64,000 nucleotides of DNA, taken from contig NZ_CP066356.1 of assembly GCF_023278185.1 (NCBI RefSeq), forward strand, positions 7,122,001-7,186,000, in the 5' to 3' direction. Positions 29,864-38,672 of the stretch are shown here, piece by piece (the first letter of the stretch is position 1; every line of letters begins with the position of its first letter). The stretch is from Bradyrhizobium elkanii USDA 76 (GTDB taxonomy: Bacteria > Pseudomonadota > Alphaproteobacteria > Rhizobiales > Xanthobacteraceae). The position numbers were made by a program, and so were the translations under genes. The notes beneath the pieces were generated by a model, which was not told the origin of the DNA, ran no database searches, and saw only the letters and a program-made list of their open reading frames with translations.

Positions 29864-32143
29864 TCAGCCACGTTCAGGATAGATGCGAACGCGCTGGCGC
29901 CCCTCGCTTTCATCCAACTCGCCCCTGTAGGGCACACCGCGGATCTGGAAATAGGTTGGACGCCCAGCCTGCGGCATGATGCGTTCCCCCTGCAGGACGC
30001 GGACAAGGTAAGGCGGAAGGAACCGCTCGCGGTGCTCCCATCCGCCGCGGATCAGATACCCAAGGTCCCGTAGGCCCTCACGGGGTTGCTCGGCTTGGAC
30101 GATCTGCGGTGGATGATGAAGCGGCTGGGATGGCCCAGCTTCATCAAGGTAGCTCGGGCGCGGATGATGGATCAGGCGGACATCCGTGCGCCCTCCTGGT
30201 CCGAATGTGGCCGAGTAGCGCTCACCGTTGATCATAAACTGACTTGGCCCGAACTGGTTTGGCAGCAGATTGATGTTGCCGAGGACGTCAACCAACACGT
30301 CCGAGGCCGCTTGGGAGCCGTGACGCCAATCCGAGCCAACGACGGCCCCAATATCCCGCAGTTCCTGGGCGCCCCCGGACGGTCCAGCGAATGACGGCGC
30401 TCTGCGAAATTCAGGTGCGGGCGCAGAGCGTGCATCGTCGTGCAAGTCGTGCGGTGTGGACGGATCCAAATCAACCAAGGGATCCAGACCGCTGTAGATG
30501 TTTGATGACCGAGGCCTCACCGACGATGGTGAGGCGGGTTCCTGCATCTGTTGCCCGAGCCAATCCCAGGCCCCTTGGCTTAGGCTGGCTGGAGTCGCAG
30601 GAAGCCCGTGCGGCAGATTGGGTTGCGGGAGCCAATAGGGCGCTTGCACAGGTGCGGCGGGTTGGAGAATCTGCTCGCTGGACCGATCCCAAGCCCCGGC
30701 GCTCGGGCTGGCCGATGTTGCGGGAAGCTGCTGCGACGAGCTGGCCTGCCAACCGTGGTGCGGCACTGCCAGTGATGAGGTGGGTCCGTGGATCTGCTCA
30801 CCAAGCCAATCCCACGCTCCCGCACTCGGCGTGGCTGGCGTTGCCGGGACCTCCTGCGGCGAGTGCGCCTGTCGGGCGCCTTCGGCGACGGGCTGCCCCG
30901 CATCCTCGGCAGGGTGCAAGCCGAGGGCCCTGTTCGCCTCAAGGATTTGCTGGTAGCGGCCAAGCCTGAGCAAATCAGCTTTGATTTTGCCGTCTTCGGT
31001 TTCTTGCCTATACTCCGCGACATCCTGGTCGAGCCCGGAGGTGAAGAGCCGGCCGGCGATGGCCTGCTTATCGTGCTTTTGCAGCCATTCACTCAGCCTC
31101 GACATTCGGCGAGCCTGCCTGTCGATCGTCTTCGGCTCAACCCTGCGTGTCGCCTTTTCCGCCGCGGCCCACATGCCGATGAGGGTCGCGTCCGCGGAAT
31201 GGGGAGCCAGGCGACGGAGATCGGCTGACAAGGTGTTTCCGGCGCCGACCTCACGGAGCTTTTTCAAGGCAGCTTTGATACGCCTTGCGCGGTCCGCTGC
31301 ATAGGTGTCGACATCTTGGTCGAGCTCAGCTTCGAGCTGGTGGTTTTCCACCTCCGGATCTTCCAGTTGCGCATTTTCCATCTCGAGGCGAATGCGATCC
31401 GCAATTGAGGGCCTATCGTTGTCATTCAGGCGCGCGCTCAAAATGCGCAGGTCGGCTGCCGCATTTCTGATGGTGCCGTCGGTGAGGTTGCCGGCTGCGG
31501 TGCCGTCGGTGCGGTTGCGGACTGCTCTTTGTCTAAACTCTTTGATGAGCGCCTCGTCTTCCGGATCGACCCCGCGCGTCCGGCCCGGCTGTCTGGCGTA
31601 ATCGACGCGAAAACTCGTCGAGGAAGCATCCGACTGCGCGGTCTCCCGCGAGGACTTGCTACTCCCTCCAAAGGCCTTGCCGACCCCCGACTTGAAGCGC
31701 GACCACAGTCCGCGGCTTTTACCGCTCCTGGCCTGAACCCCAGGCTCCGCGTCCGGCAAGCTGTAGCGCGCGCTGCTGAATAGATCATCGCGCAAACTGG
31801 ACTGCGGCACTTGGGCCGGAGCATCAAGCTGAAAGCGGGGAATGTCTAAGCTCCGCCGCGCATCGCCCCGTGCGCTGTCCCTAAAATCCGAGCGTGGCGG
31901 CACCCGCATCGAACCGCCGAGCTCGTCCCGTCGAACTGCTCGCCCGGCCCCTGTGGGAGCCTGGTCCGGCGAACTCGACTTTGCGGAACTCTCATCAGAC
32001 GAATCGAGCTGCAAATCCTCCATCCGCCGCTCAAAATCGCCTTGCTGGCTTGCGTTGCCCCCTGGCTGCCCCGCTCGCCCCTGTCGGGCGGCGTACGCCT
32101 CCATCCAAGCTCCTGAATCGAAGAATGGGTCGACTGGATCCAT
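29864..32143 (-). CDS. Putative type III effector with Trp-containing repeats
   Basis: This 759-residue hydrophilic protein lies behind a tts box. The ATG at 32143 has GAGGAG upstream and starts MDPVDPFFDSGAWMEAY. The first 200 residues are Ser/Arg/Asp-rich and probably disordered, as in secreted effectors. Residues about 200-410 are helical. Then come three copies of a 40-residue repeat with the core LPATPASxSxGAWDWLGxQ, and two copies of a 65-residue C-terminal module (LRDIG..W.H..., ending ...VRL/VRIY). The repeats recall the N-terminal parts of NopD/XopD-like SUMO-protease effectors, but no peptidase domain is present. The host target is unknown. Confidence 0.7.
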   Translation of the reverse strand: MDPVDPFFDSGAWMEAYAARQGRAGQPGGNASQQGDFERRMEDLQLDSSDESSAKSSSPDQAPTGAGRAVRRDELGGSMRVPPRSDFRDSARGDARRSLDIPRFQLDAPAQVPQSSLRDDLFSSARYSLPDAEPGVQARSGKSRGLWSRFKSGVGKAFGGSSKSSRETAQSDASSTSFRVDYARQPGRTRGVDPEDEALIKEFRQRAVRNRTDGTAAGNLTDGTIRNAAADLRILSARLNDNDRPSIADRIRLEMENAQLEDPEVENHQLEAELDQDVDTYAADRARRIKAALKKLREVGAGNTLSADLRRLAPHSADATLIGMWAAAEKATRRVEPKTIDRQARRMSRLSEWLQKHDKQAIAGRLFTSGLDQDVAEYRQETEDGKIKADLLRLGRYQQILEANRALGLHPAEDAGQPVAEGARQAHSPQEVPATPATPSAGAWDWLGEQIHGPTSSLAVPHHGWQASSSQQLPATSASPSAGAWDRSSEQILQPAAPVQAPYWLPQPNLPHGLPATPASLSQGAWDWLGQQMQEPASPSSVRPRSSNIYSGLDPLVDLDPSTPHDLHDDARSAPAPEFRRAPSFAGPSGGAQELRDIGAVVGSDWRHGSQAASDVLVDVLGNINLLPNQFGPSQFMINGERYSATFGPGGRTDVRLIHHPRPSYLDEAGPSQPLHHPPQIVQAEQPREGLRDLGYLIRGGWEHRERFLPPYLVRVLQGERIMPQAGRPTYFQIRGVPYRGELDESEGRQRVRIYPERG
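30520..30860 (-). repeat. Three in-gene repeats encoding PATPxxSxGAWDxL
   Basis: Within the effector candidate, three tandem units of about 115-120 bp each encode a 40-residue repeat. The copies differ by several substitutions (GAWDWLGEQ, GAWDRSSEQ, GAWDWLGQQ), so the duplication is not recent. Confidence 0.75.
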
Positions 32144-32238
32144 CCTGCTCTCCTCGTGATGGTGTAGGCCCTGCGCAATCCGCACGCTTGCACGGCCGCT
32201 AAGTGGCAGCCGTGAAGCGAAGGCAGGTTCTGGATTTT

Positions 32239-32266
32239 TATGGGACCTAGCTTTCGAAAAGCTGAC
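32239..32266 (-). promoter_or_regulatory. tts box (TtsI site) for the effector at 29864-32143
   Basis: On the minus strand: GTCAGCTTTTCGAAAGCT followed by AGGTCCCATA. This matches the rhizobial tts box consensus GTCAGCTTNTCGAAAGCT-N4-CC-N2-TA at every fixed position. It lies about 95 bp before the ATG, the usual distance. TtsI, induced through NodD, activates type III secretion genes. Confidence 0.92.
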
Positions 32267-32467
32267 GAGAACAAGAATTCACAACGGGCAATGCCGTTGG
32301 CGTTGATCTCTTCTGAAGGGGCAGCAAGGAGCCGGCGAGGTGCGACGGCCGTGCCCTGCCCCAATTTCAGTTGCTGCCGACGGGACGCCCCAGCGCAAGC
32401 ACGCTCTCGTGCGCACTATTGGCCCGAGAGCCGCTTAAAAATGAGAAGACAGCCCGTAAGCGTTCCT

Positions 32468-33460
32468 CTATTCCGATCTGGAAGGTCCGGCGGATAGCCA
32501 ATCTGTGGCACCTGCGAAGAACGCTTTCAGCGACCATTTCGCGGCTTCGCCGTCGGTCAATTGGTGCGAATAAGGCTCGCGACCTGCGGGATTGGCCCCG
32601 ACACCGGTGGATTTGTATTCAGCATAGTAGGCCGTCCTCAGCGAATTGGTCTTGCCCGGAGCCCATTCGCGCCAGCCCTCCGCGACCACCGGTGCATCCA
32701 ACTTCGTCGATAGGAACACCACCGTTGCATAGGGGCGCCAAGGCCGGCCAAGCGCAACATCCCGCGCGGCGGAGTCGGCAGTCAGTATGCAATGCTCGAA
32801 CACATAGGCACTGTCCTCGTCCGGCGCTGCCTTGCTCTGCGCGGTATAGACGACCGCCTGATTGGCGATACCGTGCAACTCACAGTGTCGGAAATAGGCC
32901 TTGGCATTGCCGAATATGAAATCGACGTGTCCCTCGATATAGCAATCCGAGAAGTATTGTCGCGACATTCGGCCGTTCTGCCCCTTACCGGCGAACAATG
33001 TGTCCTGGGCGCCGAGCAGGCGGACGCGGCTGATAATGTCTCTGTCTCCGGTAACGGACAGTGCGACGGCCTGCGAAGCTGGATTTGCCGAATTGAGCGC
33101 GTAATCGTTTTGGATCGTCAGGTTGTCGAGCCGGAAGTCATCGCCTGAGGCGTCCAGCGTAGCAGAACGGATGGTTCCTCCGACGTTGATCGCGCCGTCG
33201 CCGTACACAATGACCGTATCACCCGGCATCCTGCCGGAGCCTTTGATATGAACACCGGATTTGAAGACTTTGACCTTCTCGCGATAGATGCCCGGCGCGA
33301 TCTGAATATCCCCACCTTGGGCCGGTAATGCGTCGATGGCGGCCTGCAGGGAGTGATAAGCTGCCCTCTCGGCATGCGAGACCAAAAGGGGTTGAGCACG
33401 GGCTGCCGAGATGCCGAAACATCCGGCCAGAACCGCAGCGAATAGCGCGAAAATCCGCAT
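32468..33460 (-). CDS. Secreted pectin methylesterase (CE8)
   Basis: This 330-residue enzyme removes methyl groups from pectin, preparing it for polygalacturonase. A Sec signal peptide (residues 1-22, ending SAARA) is followed by the right-handed beta-helix of family CE8: GIYREKVKV, the LGAQDTLFAGKGQNGR block with the catalytic Asp, the second Asp in IEGHVDFIFGNAKAYF, and LGRPWRPYATVVFLST with the substrate Arg and Trp. All motifs are intact. AGGTGAGA precedes the ATG. It lies 230 bp downstream of the polygalacturonase gene on the same strand and probably works with it. Confidence 0.92.
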   Translation of the reverse strand: MRIFALFAAVLAGCFGISAARAQPLLVSHAERAAYHSLQAAIDALPAQGGDIQIAPGIYREKVKVFKSGVHIKGSGRMPGDTVIVYGDGAINVGGTIRSATLDASGDDFRLDNLTIQNDYALNSANPASQAVALSVTGDRDIISRVRLLGAQDTLFAGKGQNGRMSRQYFSDCYIEGHVDFIFGNAKAYFRHCELHGIANQAVVYTAQSKAAPDEDSAYVFEHCILTADSAARDVALGRPWRPYATVVFLSTKLDAPVVAEGWREWAPGKTNSLRTAYYAEYKSTGVGANPAGREPYSHQLTDGEAAKWSLKAFFAGATDWLSAGPSRSE

Positions 33461-33690
33461 GTGATCTCACCTGTTATCGGGTTCGCTGCACGCTTGATGC
33501 AATCGGTGGAATGTGCCCCCGCGACCTGGCAGCCTAGTGTCAAACAACGTTTCCTACCGAACCGGAACTTACGCGCCCATAGGCGAACGTCCGATCGCGG
33601 TAACGCCTGTCCCCATTCGCAAGGCCAGCGAATCAAAACCGTATCAGGCAGACGCGACCGGTCTGAAGGTTCGGCACCGAGTTGTTGTGC

Positions 33691-34989
33691 TTACTGGTTA
33701 CCGTCGCGGAATGCCCTGGCGCACCCCTCCCAATCGCGCGGCACCGGTTTCCTCACTTGCCCGGGTAGCGGCGGAGACACGTCAGAATGATCGGCTGTCA
33801 CATTCGCATGTTCGAGCTGCCAAGTCGCGGAATCGGCAAATCGAACATCCTCTAGCGTCACGTCAAGCGCATGGCCCTCGTCAACCCCGCGCATCAGCAG
33901 CGCACCATTGTCGCCGCGCACATGGCGCAGAACGATCTGGCGATAGACTGGAATCCTACTGCCTTGGGCATGGGGATCGTACTTTGTATCGAACGCGACC
34001 GGCCATCGGTTGCCACGCAGACAAACATTCTCATAAGTCACGCGTTCGACCAGGCCGCCTCGGCTGACATCGCTCTTGATGCGCAGGCCAGACGTCGTGC
34101 CGTCCAAGGTCAGGTTGCTCACGAGTATGTCGCTGGCGCCGGAGTTCACCTCGCTGCCGATCGACATCCCATGTCCCCACCCGAAATAATTATCGGTGAT
34201 GGAGATATGGCGAGTTGAACCATTATCGCCGGCTTTGATCGCTACGTTATCATCTCCAGTGCGGATGAAGCTGTGGATGATGGTCACATCCTGGCTGGCG
34301 CCTGGGTCGATGCCGTCGGTATTGCGGGCATCGGCCGGTGTATCGATCGTCAGACCCCAGACAGTGGCACCTTCGACCCGGTTCATCGCGACATGGAAAT
34401 TGGGTGCATTGCGCAAGGTGACACCAGAAAGCGTGATGTCCTGCGCATGATCGATCTGAATCAAACGCGGAGCGTTCTGACTACCGCCCTCGGCTTGCGC
34501 GCGGCGGGCCAGCTGCCACCAGGTCTCGGCGCTGCCGACCATCGGCGCACCGCCCTGGCCATCGATGATGCCGTCGCCATAAATGCCGCCGCCGCGCGTT
34601 TTGGAGAAGCTGATGAACGGCCGGCAACCGTCGCCCTTACCTGCGATGCGGCCGCATTGTCCGCGGCCCTTGTCGTACGCAACTGGTTCCGGGATAGCCA
34701 AAAGCGTTGCACCGCGTCCAATCCATAAGGTGACACCTGATTTCATCTCGAGTGGATGCGACCGGAACTCGCCACGTCCGAGATAGACCGCAGCACCGGC
34801 GGGGCAATGGTCGATGGCATCCTGTAGCCGAGCCGTATCGTTGCTGCCAGACGGCACCGGGCGGTCGCAGACCGTATGAGGTGCAACGGGCTCTGCGACA
34901 ATGCGGCGATCTTGCGCTTTTGCGCCGGGGCAGACAACCATGGTGGCAACGATGGACATCAGCGTCCATTCGCGAAAATGCTTTGTCAT
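33691..34989 (-). CDS. Secreted polygalacturonase (GH28)
   Basis: This 432-residue enzyme hydrolyses demethylated pectin. A signal peptide (residues 1-25, ending GAKA) precedes a parallel beta-helix with all four GH28 motifs in order: NTDGID, GDDNVA, GHGMSIGS and LRIKS, carrying the catalytic Asp residues, His and Arg/Lys. It is followed on the same strand by the pectin methylesterase gene. A fragment of a second GH28 gene lies at about 36720-36840. Cell-wall loosening during infection is the likely role. Confidence 0.92.
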   Translation of the reverse strand: MTKHFREWTLMSIVATMVVCPGAKAQDRRIVAEPVAPHTVCDRPVPSGSNDTARLQDAIDHCPAGAAVYLGRGEFRSHPLEMKSGVTLWIGRGATLLAIPEPVAYDKGRGQCGRIAGKGDGCRPFISFSKTRGGGIYGDGIIDGQGGAPMVGSAETWWQLARRAQAEGGSQNAPRLIQIDHAQDITLSGVTLRNAPNFHVAMNRVEGATVWGLTIDTPADARNTDGIDPGASQDVTIIHSFIRTGDDNVAIKAGDNGSTRHISITDNYFGWGHGMSIGSEVNSGASDILVSNLTLDGTTSGLRIKSDVSRGGLVERVTYENVCLRGNRWPVAFDTKYDPHAQGSRIPVYRQIVLRHVRGDNGALLMRGVDEGHALDVTLEDVRFADSATWQLEHANVTADHSDVSPPLPGQVRKPVPRDWEGCARAFRDGNQ

Positions 34990-35495
34990 TAGCCTCGTCT
35001 CTTTGCCGCGAGCATCATCGCCGCTTCGTTGTCCTGAGCTGAGCGCTGACCAACCAGCCGCAGCTCACCTCACAGGCCAACGCAAGATGACATTTATAAG
35101 ACGCAAAAAAGGCCTAGGCCTTGCGAGTTCACGCGATGAAGAATGAGCGTTCCGCAAGAGATCACACCTTGTGACCACATGCACTTGAGCGGCAGGTGCG
35201 AGGGCGCGTCTTCAATTGGCGTGCGACACTCGGTGAGGCGGCCCACCACCTTTACACGGCCTGCACACCAACGGCGTAGAGATGGTGAGCGGCTCTGATT
35301 ATCTTAATCCACGCCAATTCCGGATTTATTGCTTTCTGTTCCCTCAAGGCGGTGGCTGTCCGCCTGGGCTGCAATTCAGATGTGGCATGCATTGTGATTG
35401 ATCTTGCGAGTGAGCGCGTGGTCCAAAATTGATGGCTGAGCGCGCGAGACCGGTGACGCAACGCAACCACTCTAATAACGATTAGGCGGGGACAG
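34990..35495. other. Divergent intergenic region
   Basis: Lies between the polygalacturonase gene and the dehydrogenase-like gene, which are read apart. It should hold both promoters. I saw no nod box, tts box or MerR-type site in it. Confidence 0.5.
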
Positions 35496-36413
35496 ATGAC
35501 ACAAGGTTCACAAGCGACGATCATTGGCGCCGGACGCGTCGGGTTAAAGCTAGCCGAACTTCTCACAGCGTCTGGCGGACGAGTACGCTTCGTGGATCAC
35601 AGGCCGGTGGCTGGAATAGATCAGAACCTGATCGTGAGCGATGCGATCCACCTGACGCTGGAGGCCGAATCCGCTATTGCGGAGTCCGATATTGTCGTTC
35701 TTTCTTTGCCGTTCACGGTAGCAGGAGCCGCGTTCGGATCCGCCTGTCGGCGGCTCAAAGGCGGCGCATTGTTGATCGAGACGCTTTCGGTCAAGACGAG
35801 ACCGGCCTCCTGGGCGGCCAACTTACCTCGCGAGGTGGAATATCTTGGCCTCAATCCCCTGTTTAGCCCGGAGCTCGGTTGGGCAAATCGTCCGGTTGCG
35901 GTGATCGCGTATCGATCAGGGCCGCGGCTCGAAGTCTTTCTGCAGCTTTTACGACGCACGAATGCAAGCCTTGTCGCGCTCGATGCTGAAGCTCACGACC
36001 GACTTCTTGCGCAGCGTCAGCTGGCTGCGCATGCGCTGCTCCTGTCGCTTGCAAGCATCCTTCGCGACGAGAACACTGAATTTCCGTTAGAGGTCGGTCC
36101 GCCTACCTATCACCTTCTCCTGGCGGGAGTCGGGCGCATGTTGTGCGGCAACCCCGAGACGTTTGCTGAGATTCAGACGGAGAATCCTTTTGCGGCGACA
36201 GTCCGCTTGCGTCTGATCGCGGAACTCGAGAGGCTAAGCGCGGGCGGCCAGGAAGTCCTAGATCACCTTCGCTGCGAGTGGAGGGATCTCGCGCCACGTC
36301 TAAAACCGGCCGCCAAGACCTGCGAGCGCCTATTTGCGTGCCCGATTTTCCCTCTAGAGATGAGCGAATACGAGTATCGCTCCGGCGAATGCCGCCTTGC
36401 GCGGAGTGATTGA
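35496..36413 (+). CDS. Prephenate-dehydrogenase-like NAD(P)-binding protein
   Basis: This 305-residue protein has an N-terminal Rossmann fold (ATIIGAGRVGLKLAELL, then DIVVLSLPFTVAG) and an all-helical second half, as in TyrA (prephenate or arogenate dehydrogenase). The block IETLSVKTRPASWAANL followed by GLNPLFSPELGW fits the TyrA pattern of hxSVKxxxxxxh then GxHPxFGP, with Asn replacing the usual His in the second motif. That change may alter substrate or activity. The ATG at 35496 has GGGGACAG upstream. It stands alone, so its pathway is unclear; a symbiosis-related aromatic product is possible. Confidence 0.75.
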   Translation: MTQGSQATIIGAGRVGLKLAELLTASGGRVRFVDHRPVAGIDQNLIVSDAIHLTLEAESAIAESDIVVLSLPFTVAGAAFGSACRRLKGGALLIETLSVKTRPASWAANLPREVEYLGLNPLFSPELGWANRPVAVIAYRSGPRLEVFLQLLRRTNASLVALDAEAHDRLLAQRQLAAHALLLSLASILRDENTEFPLEVGPPTYHLLLAGVGRMLCGNPETFAEIQTENPFAATVRLRLIAELERLSAGGQEVLDHLRCEWRDLAPRLKPAAKTCERLFACPIFPLEMSEYEYRSGECRLARSD

Positions 36414-36719
36414 GATTCAAGATATAGTTACGACTGCCGTTCCGACAGGACAAAATCTCGATTCCCGGGCAACTTGGCATGACGCCTTTTCGTTTCCCGA
36501 GCGCTTCCCGACCAGGTCGATCTTTCAGTGATCAGCAAACTTCGCCTGCGGGATGCAGCTGGCGGCCTGCGCGGCGAATTTACGTCCATTGGTCGCCCGC
36601 GGCGCACCACTGCTGACTGTTTCGGTTAGGTGTCTTACCGCCGCGCGAACCTTCACAGGAGGTTTCTGCACTCTATTGCCTTACGTTTATCAAGTCGTGA
36701 AGCATTGATTGTGCGACGT

Positions 36720-36840
36720 CTCCACGTGTCTAGCGCGTAGCCGCGTCGCGTCCAACCCATGAGATACGCCCGATTCATCTTGGGTAAATCCGACCGGAAC
36801 GCGCCATGCCCGAGATTGACCGCAGGAGTAATACCGACAT
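36720..36840 (-). pseudogene. Fragment of a second polygalacturonase gene
   Basis: The minus strand resembles the polygalacturonase gene around 34721-34800: the segment encoding VYLGRGEFRS and the following MKSGVTLWIGR is matched here by a similar but broken stretch encoding VNLGHGAFRSDLPKMN. No other GH28 motif follows. It is a short relic, not a gene. Confidence 0.55.
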
Positions 36841-36917
36841 CGTACTTCTCGATTGATAAACTTCCGCCTACCCACGGGCCGCCCTTGGTGCCTCGCTAAA
36901 ATCGTTCGGCTGTACCG

Positions 36918-37697
36918 CTACACTTCCCGACTGGAGTCCCGCCTCACCCTCTCCATGTGCAAGGCACTCCAAACCCTGAGGGCTCGTGGTGTGAGGCTGG
37001 CACCGGCAAGTTGTTTCCAGGACTTCCGCACCTCGATCCAGCGGCTTTTTCGAGCGGGCAAGGCATCGAGCATTTTTTTGGCAATCGGAGCCAGGTGCGC
37101 AGTTTCGGAGTTCGGGTCCCGCTTGGCATCTTCAAGAATTTTAAAAGCGGCCCGCTCGGACCGCGTCCAACCCGACTCGGTGAACCTGCTCTCCGCGAAA
37201 TACTCAAAACACGTGCGGAACGTCAAAGCGCGGCCAATGACCGTATGGTTTGGTAGTCCCGCTTGGCTTAGCCACCGCCGGAGATACCCACACCGGTCTT
37301 GGCTGCCATTTTCGGGAGGACCGCGAAATTCCAAGACCAAAAGCATCGCCATGCCAGCGATTTCGCGTCGAATCTCTTCATCCTGCTTTTCGAACCAATC
37401 CCGGATTACCTGTAATGGCGTCGCCGGCGGCTTCACGACCGGTGCCGCAGCGGTGCGGTGGAACGAGACCACGTTTTCCAGCGGGGGCATGCGCGGCCAT
37501 GGCCTTCCATCTGCGTCCCACAAGACCCACCGCGCAGCAATCTTTTCTGCCTCTTCAGGAGACCTGGTTCGCCAAAGCTCCTTGAGCGCCTCATTGACGT
37601 AATATGAGACGTCAGCTTTCAGGCCACATGTACGTGCTATTGCTGCGCGGCGTCCGGCGTCAATGAGCCGCGCCGCGAAGTTGGTCTCTGCGTTCAT
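36918..37697 (-). CDS. Hypothetical soluble protein
   Basis: This 259-residue protein begins MNAETNFAARLIDAGRRAAI. The composition is that of a soluble helical protein, rich in Arg, Trp and Glu, with no signal peptide or membrane span. The segment RDWFEKQDEEIRREIAGMAML is a likely amphipathic helix. I recognise no family. The clean long frame and a normal start support it as a gene; the role is unknown. Confidence 0.55.
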   Translation of the reverse strand: MNAETNFAARLIDAGRRAAIARTCGLKADVSYYVNEALKELWRTRSPEEAEKIAARWVLWDADGRPWPRMPPLENVVSFHRTAAAPVVKPPATPLQVIRDWFEKQDEEIRREIAGMAMLLVLEFRGPPENGSQDRCGYLRRWLSQAGLPNHTVIGRALTFRTCFEYFAESRFTESGWTRSERAAFKILEDAKRDPNSETAHLAPIAKKMLDALPARKSRWIEVRKSWKQLAGASLTPRALRVWSALHMERVRRDSSREV

Positions 37698-37774
37698 TTG
37701 CCGAGGCCCTTCATGTCCTTCCTAGCGCGCCCCGCTCTTGGCTCTTCGGCGGCGTGATACGGGCCCGCCGGGAT

Positions 37775-38059
37775 CTACACCAGCAGGCGCCGTCTTCCGC
37801 CTAAGTTCCGGGGATCACCAACTTCAGTGGCCAGCCATGGCCTTAACTTGCGATCGTGGCCGTGCCACGTGAGGGCGCCCTGTGCATTCCGAGGGTCTGC
37901 ATTCTTCGTGCCACAGTAAAAGTCCGCGATTCGTATTTGTTGGGTATGTTTTGTTTGCTTTGCGACTTGGGCCCGTCTTGTTTCTTTCCACTCATGGACC
38001 ATCCGTGGCAACTTCAGGGCCGCCGAGAGGTCATCGATTGCGCAAGCGTTTTTCAGCAA
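37775..38059 (-). pseudogene. Possible H-NS-like DNA-binding domain relic
   Basis: The frame encodes 94 residues. Near the C-terminus it reads ADPRNAQGALTWHGHDRKLR followed by PWL, which resembles the H-NS C-terminal signature (YRNP...TWxGRGxxPxWL) with several changes. The N-terminal half does not look like an H-NS oligomerisation helix. It may be a degenerate H-NS-family gene or a chance likeness. Confidence 0.3.
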
Positions 38060-38439
38060 GTTCAGACCGGATGAAGGCTAGGCTTCGTGCCGGCGTCATC
38101 GACGCCGTTTGAATCGGCGTCGTTGCGACGAGTGGGCCGTCAGATCTCGGCTTCACTTCGGGGGACATGCGACCAAGGCCTCGTGTTGCGTCAGGGAGCA
38201 TGCTTTCTCCCGGTTCGCTCTGCCGGAGGATGCCGCAGATACCCCAGCATCTTCAGGCAGAGTAACCCGTTCTTTCGAAGCAGAGCCCACTTCTGGCACG
38301 CCCGATGGCGATCATTTCAAAGTTCTTTCCTCGCTCATTGAGCAATAGGAGGGCGGGCATTTTTCCACCGCACACGGCGATCCGGTCGTGTCCTCCATCT
38401 TGCGATTGTGTCTTGGGCAAATCTCAATCCGCACTCGGC

Positions 38440-38580
38440 AATCCTGTCGGGCGCAATCGCGCGTCTGATATACTGAACCGAATTCGACCTCTGACGCTGG
38501 AAATGATCCGCACCATTAGCAAGCAGTGGAACATTCCAATTGACGCCCTGATGGCTCAATACGAACCGGTGGGTATACGC
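38440..38580 (+). pseudogene. HigA-type antitoxin fragment
   Basis: The plus strand encodes ASDILNRIRPLTLEMIRTIS followed by KQWNIPIDALMAQYE. This is the second half of the helix-turn-helix and the tail typical of HigA-family antitoxins (SEVLNxxRPLTLxMIRxLxxxxxIPxxxLxxPY). The first half of the domain is not recognisable upstream and no toxin gene is next to it, so it is a relic. Confidence 0.6.
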
Positions 38581-38589
38581 CTAAATTCT

Positions 38590-38613
38590 GAAGGTCCGCC
38601 TAGGCGGGCCTTC
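38590..38613. terminator. GC-rich palindrome, possible bidirectional terminator
   Basis: GAAGGTCCGCC-TA-GGCGGGCCTTC forms an 11-bp stem with one mismatch pair and almost no loop. It lies between the antitoxin relic and the 3' end of the giant effector gene (60 bp after its stop on the minus strand). No long T run follows. Confidence 0.45.
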
Positions 38614-38672
38614 ATCATTCCCGTGCGCCTTCGATTTATACGTGAGTGGCTCACGCGCGATAAGCCACCCGC

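Noticed and set aside
35380..35410. Possible sigma-54 (-24/-12) promoter TGGCATGCATTGTG before the TyrA-like gene
   Set aside because: The -12 element does not have GC at the required spacing from GG, so the match fails.
38100..38440. Possible gene on the plus strand before the antitoxin relic
   Set aside because: Only short frames with no motif; the region before the HigA-like part does not encode the first half of the domain.
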